Source: Candidatus Raymondbacteria bacterium RIFOXYA2_FULL_49_16
GTDB taxonomy: Bacteria; Fibrobacterota; OXYB2-FULL-49-7; XYB2-FULL-49-35
Assembly: GCA_001789205.1 (NCBI GenBank)
Contig: MFYT01000021.1
Coordinates: forward strand, 53,723 to 117,722
DNA length: 64,000 nt
Direction: 5' to 3'
In this document: positions 17,459-26,317 of the stretch, in pieces
How the letters are laid out: every line of letters starts with the position of its first letter
How positions within the stretch are numbered: the first letter of the stretch is position 1
Position numbers and translations under genes: made by a program
The notes under the pieces: generated by a model
Seen by the model: the letters and a program-made list of their open reading frames with translations, nothing else
Told to the model about the DNA's origin: nothing
The model's database searches: none

Positions 17459-18429
17459 CCGCCGTATTAGACGTCCAGGACCTGCGCATCCATTACAGCA
17501 CGCCCTATGGCGATGTAAAGGCCTGCAACGGCGTCAGCTTTTTCCTGAACCGGAAGGAACTCCTGGGCCTGGTAGGCGAATCAGGCTGCGGAAAAACAAC
17601 CACTGCCATGGCCATTCTGCGCCTGGTGCAGCCGCCAGGCCGCATTGTGGGCGGCAAGGTCATACTCGATGGCATTGATGTACTTTCACTGTCAGAGAAT
17701 GAATTGCGAAAAATCCGGTGGCGCAAAATGGCCCTTATCCCGCAGGGCGCAATGAATTCGCTCAATCCCCTCATGCGCATAAAAGACCAGATCGCAGACG
17801 CCATTGAAACTCATGAAGGCCGGCAAAACAGCAAGGCGTTGAAGGAACGCATTCTTAAGGTGTTGACCTCAGTGGGCATGCCCGAACGTTCATACTCATT
17901 GTACCCGCATGAACTCTCCGGCGGCATGAAACAGCGCGTCTGCATTGCCATGGCCATTGCCCTGAACCCGCCCCTGATCGTTGCCGATGAACCTACCAGC
18001 GCCCTTGATGTAGTGGTTCAGCGGCTCATTGCCGAGACACTCAAGGACATACGGGACAGGCTGGGCACATCAATGATAATCATTGGCCACGACATGGGAC
18101 TCATGGCCCAGCTTGTTGACCGTATTGCGGTAATGTACGCGGGGAATATGGTTGAAATCGCGCCGGTGCGCGCCATTTACAAAGGACCCTTGCACCCCTA
18201 CACACAGATGCTGATTGATTCAATTCCTTCAATAAAAGAACGTAAAAAAATGAGGCTGAACGAGGGTATTACCCATGACCTGCGCAATCCGCCATCCGGC
18301 TGCATCTTCCATCCGCGCTGCCCAATGGCCATGGACGATTGCCGGACCGCTGCGCCCAGCCTGCACGAGATCCGGCCGAACCACTTTGTTGCGTGCCATC
18401 TGCATCATAAAGGCATGGGAGAAACCTGA
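17455..18429 (+). CDS. Peptide-type ABC transporter ATPase (DppD/OppD family)
   Basis: 324 aa from ATG 17455, which overlaps the permease stop; an upstream ATG at 17341 would add 38 residues inside the permease gene and is rejected. Walker A is GESGCGKTT (about 40-48), the signature is LSGGMKQR (about 155-162) and Walker B is LIVADEPTSALD. The C-terminal oligopeptide-transporter extension has four Cys (GCIFHPRCPMAMDDC and a later ACH), which in related ATPases bind a 4Fe-4S cluster. It energises the DppBC-like channel together with the next gene's product. Confidence 0.92.
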   Translation: MTAVLDVQDLRIHYSTPYGDVKACNGVSFFLNRKELLGLVGESGCGKTTTAMAILRLVQPPGRIVGGKVILDGIDVLSLSENELRKIRWRKMALIPQGAMNSLNPLMRIKDQIADAIETHEGRQNSKALKERILKVLTSVGMPERSYSLYPHELSGGMKQRVCIAMAIALNPPLIVADEPTSALDVVVQRLIAETLKDIRDRLGTSMIIIGHDMGLMAQLVDRIAVMYAGNMVEIAPVRAIYKGPLHPYTQMLIDSIPSIKERKKMRLNEGITHDLRNPPSGCIFHPRCPMAMDDCRTAAPSLHEIRPNHFVACHLHHKGMGET

Positions 18430-19280
18430 TGGCTTTACCCATTCTTGAGGCGATCAATGCCACCAAAGTCTATGGCAAAGGCTTCCGGAAGCCCGGTACA
18501 ACCGTATTAAAAGGCGTCAATCTTGCCGTGCCCGAAAAACCAGCGAAGATCATTGCCATTGCCGGTGAAAGCGGCAGCGGAAAAACCACGCTGGTGCAGT
18601 CTGTTCTTGGATTTATCAGGCTTTCATCAGGACAAATACTTTATCGCGGCAAGGACATTGCCGCTCTCTCGAAGCATGAGTATGTCGAATACCGGCGCAG
18701 GGTACAGGCTGTTTTCCAGGACCCGTATGAGGTATACAACCCCTTTTATCCGGTCAGGCGCATCTTTGATCTGGTTATAAAAAACTTTAAGCTGACCAAG
18801 GACAAAAAAGAAGCGCGCGAAATGATCGAGTCCGTGCTTAACGTGGTTGGTCTGCGCGGCAACGAGGTGCTTGAGAAATACCCGCACCAGCTCTCAGGCG
18901 GCCAGCGTCAGCGCATGATGATCGCCCGCGCCTACATGCTCAAGCCCGATGTCATTGTGGCTGATGAACCGGTCTCCATGGTCGACGCGTCCCTGCGCGC
19001 GGCCATTCTCAACGCCATGCAACGCCTGCGCGACGATCATGGCATCTCATTCCTGTATATCACACACGACCTTTCCACGGCCTACCAGATATGCGATGAT
19101 ATGTACGTGCTTTATCACGGCGAGGTCGTGGAAAAGGGCGCGGCCATCGATATCATTGAACGGCCAACACATCCCTATGTCAAGCAGCTCATCGCCTCCA
19201 TCCCCGTCCCCGATCCCGCCATATCATGGAACTCCGCGGCCGATCTTCAGGGGACCCGGGAAAACCAGCGTACTATTTAA
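18429..19280 (+). CDS. Peptide-type ABC transporter ATPase (DppF/OppF family)
   Basis: 283 aa; the start overlaps the preceding stop (TGATG). Walker A is GESGSGKTT (about 46-54), the signature LSGGQRQR (about 155-162) and Walker B VIVADEPVSMVD; the usual EPTSALD is altered to EPVSMVD. It is short for an OppF and lacks the Cys-rich C-terminal extension seen in its partner. Its stop codon (19278-19280) overlaps the stop of the convergent D-aminopeptidase gene (19277-19279), so the two genes share their last bases on opposite strands. Confidence 0.9.
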   Translation: MALPILEAINATKVYGKGFRKPGTTVLKGVNLAVPEKPAKIIAIAGESGSGKTTLVQSVLGFIRLSSGQILYRGKDIAALSKHEYVEYRRRVQAVFQDPYEVYNPFYPVRRIFDLVIKNFKLTKDKKEAREMIESVLNVVGLRGNEVLEKYPHQLSGGQRQRMMIARAYMLKPDVIVADEPVSMVDASLRAAILNAMQRLRDDHGISFLYITHDLSTAYQICDDMYVLYHGEVVEKGAAIDIIERPTHPYVKQLIASIPVPDPAISWNSAADLQGTRENQRTI

Positions 19281-20056
19281 TCGAGCATAAGAAGGGACGC
19301 TTCAGCGGTGGGACCGGTGACTTCAAAGGTCCTTCCGTCAACAACTTTGACATAGGGCCTCCCGGCGGGTATTTTTCCGCGGGAAACAAGTTCGAGCCTC
19401 ATAGTGACCGGATGTTTTACCTTATACGGTTTGATCTTTTTACAGCTTTTGACAGCCAGTGTCGCGTTTTCACGGATCAGCGTATGCGCTTTTTCCTTGG
19501 CAAGGAGAATCCCTCCATCCATAGCCAGACCCTTCTTCACTTGGGCCGTGATGACTCCTGGTATAAACCGCCGCGCTTCGCCGCAGGCCTTATCATCGCC
19601 GCTGACCAGAATGACTGGCACGTTTTTGTCGCCGGCAATGGCCGCATCAATGGCTATTTCACCGGACTTTTTGCCATTCATCCAGAAATTCTGCCATTCC
19701 TTTGAACTCATGGTGTGTTCGAGTATTGCCTTGGGTGTGCCCGCCATGGCATGGTAGCCAAGCAGGATCAGGCCATCGTAGTCCTGCAGACCAGGCATGC
19801 GTTCAACACCGGTTTCCCCCTGTACATAGTCAGCGCGAGGATCAAGGTCCTCCCAAATTAAATTGTGTCCATAATAGTGGGCGTCTCTTACCGTGACCTT
19901 TTTCGCCCCTCCGCGGAAACACCCTTCAATACAGGCATTCACGTCCCACGTCAGGTATTTCCGGCCGGCGTTAAAGGCGTCCTCGCCGGGACGCGCCTGG
20001 TCGGCCCTGCAGATACCGCTTATGCCTTCCATATCAACCATTATAAATATCTTCAT
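19277..20056 (-). CDS. M55-family D-aminopeptidase (DppA-like)
   Basis: 259 aa from ATG 20056, which is preceded by AAGGG and begins MKIFIMVDMEGISG, the conserved M55 start with metal ligands Asp8 and Glu10. Other conserved parts are VRDAHYYGHN, LLGYHAMAGT (His ligand) and ILVSGDDKAC. M55 enzymes form decameric zinc peptidases that release D-amino acids from the N-terminus of peptides such as cell-wall fragments. In Bacillus subtilis the homologue DppA is encoded with a dipeptide importer; here it is convergent with one, supporting a role in using imported D-amino-acid peptides. It is divergent from the GntR regulator at 20259. Confidence 0.9.
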   Translation of the reverse strand: MKIFIMVDMEGISGICRADQARPGEDAFNAGRKYLTWDVNACIEGCFRGGAKKVTVRDAHYYGHNLIWEDLDPRADYVQGETGVERMPGLQDYDGLILLGYHAMAGTPKAILEHTMSSKEWQNFWMNGKKSGEIAIDAAIAGDKNVPVILVSGDDKACGEARRFIPGVITAQVKKGLAMDGGILLAKEKAHTLIRENATLAVKSCKKIKPYKVKHPVTMRLELVSRGKIPAGRPYVKVVDGRTFEVTGPTAEASLLMLD

Positions 20057-20258
20057 ACGTTTTCCCTTTCCTGGGTTTATAGTGTTGTGCTTAGCAAAGC
20101 GAATACTATTTTCCTCTACTTTCTTAATGAAATATATTTTTCCCAGCTCATATACAGCAAGGAACATGAAGGCACTGCCAGAAAAATGGCTATAAAGACG
20201 GACAGCGCAAACGCATCATAATTGCCAAGCAGGGCGGGCTGAACATATATTTAATGCG

Positions 20259-21311
20259 ATGAAATATTTAGACATATATGCGAAAATAAAGGCGGACATC
20301 GTCTCGGGTACATTCAATCAAGAGGCCAAGCTGCCGCGTTTTGAAGACATGATGCGCCTATACGGATGCTCCTATAAAACATTACGAAATGCGATCAAGC
20401 TCCTGAAACGTGAGGGAATCGTGCACGGCATACCTTCGCAAGGGACCTTTATCAAGGACATAGGGAAATCGCATCTTTATTCAGCGTTCAGTAAAAAAGC
20501 GCCCATGCTGGCAATGCTTACCAGTCTGCCATTCGCCTATTCGCCGTACTACGCCGAGATGTACCGTACCCTGGTCAACAAAACCACGGCTGCCGGAGGA
20601 TACGCGTTTCTCATTCCATGCGGCGGCAAGCCGGTCATTGAAATCATCAGGGAAATCAACGCCCTGAACGTCAATTTTCTTGTCACGGTTGAATTCTATG
20701 ACAGTTCGCTGCGGCGCGACATGGAAGAATTGGGCATCCCTATTGTCCATATTGACATGCTTGATACTCAGTGCAATAAACCGGTCATAAATCCCAACAA
20801 CATGCAGGGGGGCGCGCTGGCGCTCAGGAAACTCCACATGCTGGGACATCGGAAAATACTATTTATCAACAATTATCTCCATTCGATACAAGATGAGGAC
20901 ACGGCCGGGACCTACCGTTGGATGGGAACGCTTGAAGAATCCAAGAAAGTGGAAACGCAAAGCCTGAGAAAAGAGGTGCTTCGCGGCCTTACGGACACGG
21001 AAAATTCTCCGGAAATAAGGAGCGTAGCCGGGAAATACGCCGATTACACTGGGATCATCTTCGGTACCGGGGTCTATTTCCAGGGGATGAAGCGGTTTTT
21101 CCACGAGAACCCGTTCATCAAAACCTTGGGCATGGATTTTGTGCTGTTTTCACTCAACAGGAACACTGAACACGTCAATGGCAAACCTGTGTACTTTTGC
21201 CGGTGGGACGGTGAAAAAACCGGAGAACTTGCCTTTGATACGCTCATCGACCACGGCACATGCAGGCCGCGGGTCCAGTTTTTACCGATGTATTTGGAAA
21301 AAAGTTTTTAA
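20259..21311 (+). CDS. GntR-type regulator with LacI-like ligand domain
   Basis: 350 aa. A GntR winged helix-turn-helix covers about residues 2-68 (KIKADIVSGTFNQEAKLPRFEDM, then GCSYKTLRNAIKLLKREG and GIPSQGTFI). The rest resembles the periplasmic-binding-protein fold of LacI/AraR-type sensors (GGALALRKLHMLGHRKILFI near 188-207). It is divergent from the D-aminopeptidase gene with 202 bp between them, so it may regulate that gene. It is more distant from the two other GntR/LacI-type regulators of this window than they are from each other. The ribosome site is weak. Confidence 0.8.
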   Translation: MKYLDIYAKIKADIVSGTFNQEAKLPRFEDMMRLYGCSYKTLRNAIKLLKREGIVHGIPSQGTFIKDIGKSHLYSAFSKKAPMLAMLTSLPFAYSPYYAEMYRTLVNKTTAAGGYAFLIPCGGKPVIEIIREINALNVNFLVTVEFYDSSLRRDMEELGIPIVHIDMLDTQCNKPVINPNNMQGGALALRKLHMLGHRKILFINNYLHSIQDEDTAGTYRWMGTLEESKKVETQSLRKEVLRGLTDTENSPEIRSVAGKYADYTGIIFGTGVYFQGMKRFFHENPFIKTLGMDFVLFSLNRNTEHVNGKPVYFCRWDGEKTGELAFDTLIDHGTCRPRVQFLPMYLEKSF

Positions 21312-21326
21312 CAAAATAGTAGGACG

Positions 21327-22511
21327 TCACAAACCGAGCTCGGTCCTGGCTTCAGCGAACATATTCACGGCAAAGTCAAGCTCCTCTTTTGTGTGGGCCG
21401 CCGAAACCTGGACGCGGATGCGCGCCTTTCCCTCGGGAACCACTGGATAGAAGAAACCAATGGCATATACCCCTTTATCCAAAAGGCGGGCGGACATTTT
21501 TTGGGCGGCAACGGCGTCGCCAAGCATGATAGGGACAATCGGATGTATTCCCGGAGTTATGCTAAAGCCGTTTTCAGCCATTTTTTTCCTGAAATAGAGC
21601 GTATTGTCCTCAAGGGTGTCCCGCAGTTTTGTCGATGAGGATATCATGTCCAACGCCTTTAGGGAGGCGCATACAATGGAAGGCGCCACTGTATTGGAAA
21701 AAAGATACGGCCTGGATCTTTGGCGCAACAGACGGACGATCTCTTGTCTGCCGCTTACGTATCCGCCAGAGGCTCCACCCAACGCCTTGCCGAGTGTCCC
21801 GGTGATTACGTCGATTTTTCCCAGCACATCGCACAGTTCATGCGTGCCTCTTCCGTTCTTTCCCAGAAACCCCACGGCATGCGAATCATCGACCATGACC
21901 AGGGCCTTATATTTCTCCGCAAGCCTGGTGATTTCCTGAAGGTGCGCAATAGCGCCGTCCATCGAGAAAACACCGTCGGTCGCGATCAAACGCCTCCGGC
22001 AACCCTGTGTTTCCTTGAGTTTTTCCTCAAGGTCTCCCATATTGGAGTTCGCATACCGCAATCGTTTTGCCTTGCAAAGCCGTATGCCATCAATGATGCT
22101 TGCGTGATTGAGTTCATCGCTGATCACCGCGTCTTCTTCAGACAGAATGGTCTCGAAAAGCCCCCCGTTTGCATCGAAACACGACGTATATAAAATCGTG
22201 TCTTCAGTGCCAAGGAACCGGGAAATTTTCTCTTCAAGCTTTTTATGTATCTCCTGGGTGCCGCAGATAAACCTGACCGACGAAAGCCCATACCCCCAGT
22301 TTTCCAGCCCCGCTTTTGCCGCGGCAATGATTTCCGGATGGTTGGCAAGGCCCAGATAATTATTCGCGCACATATTAAGGACCCTTTTGCCGTTCATTAC
22401 TTGGACATTCGCCTGCTGCGGACTGGTCAAGATCCTCTCTGTCTTCAATAGGCCGCGCGCCTCTATCTCTTGAAGTTCGGCATGTAGGGAAACCCTGGTC
22501 TGTTCATTCAT
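21327..22511 (-). CDS. kbl: 2-amino-3-ketobutyrate CoA ligase (glycine C-acetyltransferase)
   Basis: 394 aa from ATG 22511, with GGGTGG upstream; two GTG codons at 22520 and 22517 are alternative starts. It is a PLP enzyme of the alpha-oxoamine synthase family. Visible features are [10 protein letters not shown] near the N-terminus, [14 protein letters not shown], the [10 protein letters not shown] aspartate region and the PLP-lysine stretch [14 protein letters not shown]. It splits 2-amino-3-oxobutanoate with CoA into glycine and acetyl-CoA. It lies 14 bp after the threonine dehydrogenase gene, giving the two-step threonine degradation pathway. Confidence 0.95.
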   Translation of the reverse strand: MNEQTRVSLHAELQEIEARGLLKTERILTSPQQANVQVMNGKRVLNMCANNYLGLANHPEIIAAAKAGLENWGYGLSSVRFICGTQEIHKKLEEKISRFLGTEDTILYTSCFDANGGLFETILSEEDAVISDELNHASIIDGIRLCKAKRLRYANSNMGDLEEKLKETQGCRRRLIATDGVFSMDGAIAHLQEITRLAEKYKALVMVDDSHAVGFLGKNGRGTHELCDVLGKIDVITGTLGKALGGASGGYVSGRQEIVRLLRQRSRPYLFSNTVAPSIVCASLKALDMISSSTKLRDTLEDNTLYFRKKMAENGFSITPGIHPIVPIMLGDAVAAQKMSARLLDKGVYAIGFFYPVVPEGKARIRVQVSAAHTKEELDFAVNMFAEARTELGL

Positions 22512-22525
22512 AGACACCACCCGCG

Positions 22526-23563
22526 TTATTCAGTCCAATTAAGAATGACTTTACCCGACTTGCCGGAAGCCATTACTTCAAAACCTTCTTGGAAAGACTG
22601 ATACCTAAACCTGTGTGTGATGACCGGTGAAATATCGAGTCCTGACTGGATCATGCTGGTCATTTTATACCAGGTCTCGTACATTTCCCGTCCGTAAATG
22701 CCTTTGATTACCAGTCCATTGAAGACCACTGTGTCCCAATCAACGGCAGTGCCGGGCTTCTGTATGCCAAGGAGCGCGATTTTCCCTCCATGGCACATGG
22801 CGCCAACCATGGTCCTGAACGCATCCGGGTTTCCCGACATCTCAAGCCCTATATCAAAACCCTCCTTCATTCCCAGCTCTTTCATCACATCGTTGATAGG
22901 CTCTTTCGCACTATTGACCGTCCTTGTAGCCCCCATTCTGGCTGCGATTTCAAGCCTGTATGGATTGACATCCGTAATGACAATGTACCGCGCGCCCGCA
23001 TGTTTGGCAATGGCCGCTGCCATGATGCCAATAGGCCCGGCCCCGGTAATCAACACGTCTTCACCAAGCAAATCAAAGGACAACGCGGTATGCGTGGCAT
23101 TGCCTAAAGGGTCAAAGCACGATATCACATCCAAGGAAATATTCGGGTCGCAGTACCATACATTGGTTACCGGGATGCATAAATACTCGGCAAAAGCGCC
23201 GTGCCGGTTGACCCCGACGCCGCTGGTGTTCATGCAGAGATGCCGCCTTCCTGCAAGACAGTTCCTGCACCGTCCGCATACCAGATGTCCTTCACCGCTT
23301 ACAATGTCCCCTTTTTTAAAGTCGTGGACATTGCTGCCGACCTGTTCAATTGTCCCGACATATTCATGGCCAATGACCATTGGGACCGGTATGGTCTTTT
23401 GAGCCCACTCATCCCAATTATAGATATGAATATCTGTCCCGCATATAGCGGTCTTATGTATTTTTATCAACACATCGTTGCACCCGGTTTCGGGGATTGG
23501 CACGTCCTGGAGCCAAAGGCCTTTTTTCGCTTCCCGTTTAACAAGGGCTTTCATCTTTTTCAT
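22526..23563 (-). CDS. tdh: L-threonine 3-dehydrogenase
   Basis: 345 aa zinc alcohol-dehydrogenase family protein. The catalytic zinc motif [15 protein letters not shown] is distinctive for Tdh, GHEYVG follows, and the structural zinc site is [15 protein letters not shown]. The NAD-binding turn is [18 protein letters not shown]. It oxidises L-threonine to 2-amino-3-oxobutanoate, which the next gene's product cleaves. The operon order tdh-kbl is the common one. It starts 70 bp after the GH2-like gene on the same strand. Confidence 0.95.
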   Translation of the reverse strand: MKKMKALVKREAKKGLWLQDVPIPETGCNDVLIKIHKTAICGTDIHIYNWDEWAQKTIPVPMVIGHEYVGTIEQVGSNVHDFKKGDIVSGEGHLVCGRCRNCLAGRRHLCMNTSGVGVNRHGAFAEYLCIPVTNVWYCDPNISLDVISCFDPLGNATHTALSFDLLGEDVLITGAGPIGIMAAAIAKHAGARYIVITDVNPYRLEIAARMGATRTVNSAKEPINDVMKELGMKEGFDIGLEMSGNPDAFRTMVGAMCHGGKIALLGIQKPGTAVDWDTVVFNGLVIKGIYGREMYETWYKMTSMIQSGLDISPVITHRFRYQSFQEGFEVMASGKSGKVILNWTE

Positions 23564-23633
23564 GTGATTTCCATAATCCTTTCTTTAAGCAGGCGCATTT
23601 CTTGACCGCTGGTGCGCGGAAAAATGATCGCTA

Positions 23634-26138
23634 TCAATCTTCTTTTCTCAACCAGGCCTCGGCCCCTTCCCAATACTTGGCCGACTCAAGCGATTCTTCG
23701 TCAAACTGCCAGTACTGGGTCATCATACGTTCTTTAATCCGCGGGCTCTTTCCTTTTTCTGATACATAGCGTTTCAGTTCATCAGAGGGCATGCGCGTCT
23801 TGGGCTTCCATGATTTTGAGGTGACGCACTGTACCAATGATTCAAACATGCCGCATGTTTCAGGAACAGTACCGTTAAGCCCGGTAAAGTTAAATGCGCA
23901 CATCATGAGCCTCCCCCTGCCAACCGCAAGGTCGAAAAGATAGGCGAACTTACGCATTGTCCAGCCGGGCATCAGCTCGCGCAGATTGAACTTCAGCGGG
24001 TCGTATCTGTCACGCGACGCTTTGTCATTTCCCTGTATAATGGGATCCACGGCTTCGGGAAAACCATCAAGGGACATTTTATCGCAATCTTCTATCAGGT
24101 GATAAAACTGGAAATCAATGAGACCGCTGTTTGGGAATCCGGCTATTGCCGGGTGCTTGCGTATGAAGCCTCCCAGGTTATGTCCCCTGTCCCAAATGAC
24201 GGGTTTAAACCTGTCCCATGTTGAAGGCATGTAAAACTTTTCGCGCTTTGCCGCGCGGTCCCGCGTTTCAGGCACCCGGTATAGCATCAGGACATCTCCG
24301 CCTTTTTCCAGATGGGAAAAAACATGCTCCGTGAATCTGTCGACAATCATGAGTTTTTGGGGCCGTGATAGATTACTATCAATAGCAAGCAGCGGATACC
24401 GGTGGGAAAGGGAAATGTCCCGTAGTGAAACCGTAGCTTTTTTAAGCGCAAGGGTTTCCGGACGGTTGGGGAAAACCCACAAATTCCAGGAATTGTCAGC
24501 CAGATTTTTGCCATCAGCGTTGAGGCTGATAACGAGTTCAAGCGACAAGGCGTTCCCACACTCGGGCAGCCGTACTTCAATGGTGCACAGTTTCCGTTTT
24601 CCCTTTTCAATATCGAGCTTTTCCAGAACGCCGGAAATCCGCACAGCCGCATTGCCGCATGATCGCAGCGTCCAGCTGATGTCCGCGGTTTTCGCAAGCC
24701 CGTCCGCCCAGGTGGAAAGCCACACAGGAACCCTTATTTTTTCCTTTTCAAAAAAAGTCCTGCGCGGAAGATCGGCGATAAGCACCGAATCACCATTCAA
24801 TCTCTGGTATTGGTCTTTGTCCACGCCGGTTTTAAAATCATCAAAACAATCGATCAGGCCGTTTTTATTCTCATACCGTTCAGTATCGGACAATTGGAGG
24901 AAATGGAACCCTGAGAGCACCGGACTTTTACGTATGCTTTCAAAGACCTGCTTGTGCCAGATAAACTGGAAATGATACGCTGATTTCAGCATCAGCGGAT
25001 AATCTTTCTCAAGGCCTTTTAATGCGCGCAGTTTCATTAATTCGCCGATCCACCATGGCTTTTCAACGGCCGCTGCGGAGAATTTCCGATCAAGCTCGTC
25101 AATATCAGGCAGGGCGGCGTAATGACCCACTTCGTGTCCCAGCACGGGAAACTTTACCCGTATCTCACGTTTTGTCGTGGCCCCGGGCTTTCCGGTCTCC
25201 ATGGGACGCTCCTGTATGGACCCGAATTCCGCCCAGTTTTCAGTAAGGTCGAACATGTCGGCGTGTTTGGCGAACGGAACAAAATACCCCATATGCTGTA
25301 CATCAAGATCGCTCTCGGTCCGGTCGAATTCGCCATAGGCGCAGGTGGCAAGGAAAAACCGGGTGGAATCAAGCGCGCGCAATTGCTGTTCGCGCTCTTT
25401 GACCTCCTTGTTGCGGCCTGGGGAATGGATCTCGTTTCCAAGGCAATAGACCATGAGTGAGGCATGGTTGCGGATGCGCTTGATGGTGTTTTCCCAATGG
25501 ACCGGATCGACAAGCGGCAATATCCCTTTTTTCAGGTCCATGTCCTCGAGGTGGCGTTCTTTCTGGTATTTACCGTAATATTTCCTGATTTCAACATGAA
25601 TAAGGAAACCCAGTTCATCCGCAGCCTCGAAACATTCCCGCGAAGGCACCTTGGAATGGAACCTCACGAAATTGAAGCCAAAGACCTTTGCCATCCTGAT
25701 GTTTTTTTCGAAATATTCACGTTCCGAAAGACCAAGCAGGTTGGGATGGTCGTGCGCTTCCCTGCCCCGGATAAAGCCCCTGATATAAAATGGTTCATTA
25801 TTCAAATAAATCCGCCGGTTCGCGATATGGAATTTGCGCATCCCGAATTTCTGTTCAACTTCAACCTTCTTATCATGTACCTGAAGCTCGAGGCGCAGAG
25901 AATAGAGAAACGGGTTGTTCGGCGTCCACGGAGTAACGTTTTCAATGGCGACTGTAAATCGCACAAGACCGTTCAGCTCCGGTATTTTTCCCGCCTGTAC
26001 GCGGACCCCGCGGGCCGTCACAGACCATGCGCCGTCAGCCAGCCCTGCTGGCGCTGAAAACGACACCACGGCCCTACTATTATCAAAATCCGGGACTATG
26101 AAAAGGTCGGGAACCGTATCCTCAAAGTTGTTTTTCAT
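23634..26138 (-). CDS. GH2-like glycoside hydrolase lacking the N-terminal jelly-roll domain
   Basis: 834 aa from ATG 26138, which has GGAGG 8 bases upstream; another ATG five codons earlier overlaps that site. The protein begins in the immunoglobulin-like domain of GH2 enzymes (about 10-110, TPWTPNNPFLYSLRLEL). It continues into the TIM barrel (RIYLNNEPFYIRGF, FGFNFVRFHSKVP) with acid/base Glu236 in CLGNEIHS and probable nucleophile Glu336 in GHEVGHY. The sugar-binding jelly roll that normally comes first is absent, and an in-frame stop lies just upstream. The C-terminal part (about 450-834) is not recognised. No signal peptide, so it probably acts in the cytoplasm. The substrate could be a beta-galactoside, glucuronide or related sugar. 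Confidence 0.8.
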   Translation of the reverse strand: MKNNFEDTVPDLFIVPDFDNSRAVVSFSAPAGLADGAWSVTARGVRVQAGKIPELNGLVRFTVAIENVTPWTPNNPFLYSLRLELQVHDKKVEVEQKFGMRKFHIANRRIYLNNEPFYIRGFIRGREAHDHPNLLGLSEREYFEKNIRMAKVFGFNFVRFHSKVPSRECFEAADELGFLIHVEIRKYYGKYQKERHLEDMDLKKGILPLVDPVHWENTIKRIRNHASLMVYCLGNEIHSPGRNKEVKEREQQLRALDSTRFFLATCAYGEFDRTESDLDVQHMGYFVPFAKHADMFDLTENWAEFGSIQERPMETGKPGATTKREIRVKFPVLGHEVGHYAALPDIDELDRKFSAAAVEKPWWIGELMKLRALKGLEKDYPLMLKSAYHFQFIWHKQVFESIRKSPVLSGFHFLQLSDTERYENKNGLIDCFDDFKTGVDKDQYQRLNGDSVLIADLPRRTFFEKEKIRVPVWLSTWADGLAKTADISWTLRSCGNAAVRISGVLEKLDIEKGKRKLCTIEVRLPECGNALSLELVISLNADGKNLADNSWNLWVFPNRPETLALKKATVSLRDISLSHRYPLLAIDSNLSRPQKLMIVDRFTEHVFSHLEKGGDVLMLYRVPETRDRAAKREKFYMPSTWDRFKPVIWDRGHNLGGFIRKHPAIAGFPNSGLIDFQFYHLIEDCDKMSLDGFPEAVDPIIQGNDKASRDRYDPLKFNLRELMPGWTMRKFAYLFDLAVGRGRLMMCAFNFTGLNGTVPETCGMFESLVQCVTSKSWKPKTRMPSDELKRYVSEKGKSPRIKERMMTQYWQFDEESLESAKYWEGAEAWLRKED

Positions 26139-26265
26139 TCTTGGCGCCTCCATAAAAAATTGTCTGGTGCATTAGAACAAAACTAATGACCACGTAATAA
26201 ATAATTTAAATACACTGGTTGAACAAAATAATCATCATTATTTTAGTAAAATAGGTCTAATAATG

Positions 26266-26279
26266 CCCCTATTCAGGGG
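26266..26279 (-). terminator. Small stem-loop after the beta-helix gene
   Basis: CCCCT (26266-26270) and AGGGG (26275-26279) form a 5-bp stem with loop ATTC, about 40 bp beyond the stop of the minus-strand gene ending at 26318. On the minus strand it is followed by CATTATTAG, a weak U-tract. Terminator function is possible but not strong. The rest of 26139-26317 is AT-rich with no further signal. Confidence 0.3.
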
Positions 26280-26317
26280 ATATAGGCATGCATACTCCTT
26301 GCCGGATTTCCAAACCC

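Noticed and set aside
19226-19705. 159-codon open frame on the plus strand
   Set aside because: Antisense to the M55 peptidase, which shows conserved metal ligands.
22664-22672. TATACCA box in the tdh region as part of the regulator's set
   Set aside because: Lies inside the coding sequence as a single copy; a 7-mer is expected several times per 64 kb.
22698-23402. 234-codon open frame on the plus strand
   Set aside because: It is fully antisense to tdh, which has all catalytic motifs; composition mirrors the opposite strand and no family or ribosome site supports it.
24331-24975. 214-codon open frame on the plus strand
   Set aside because: Antisense to the GH2-like gene; low-complexity Ser/Arg-rich product with no recognisable domain.
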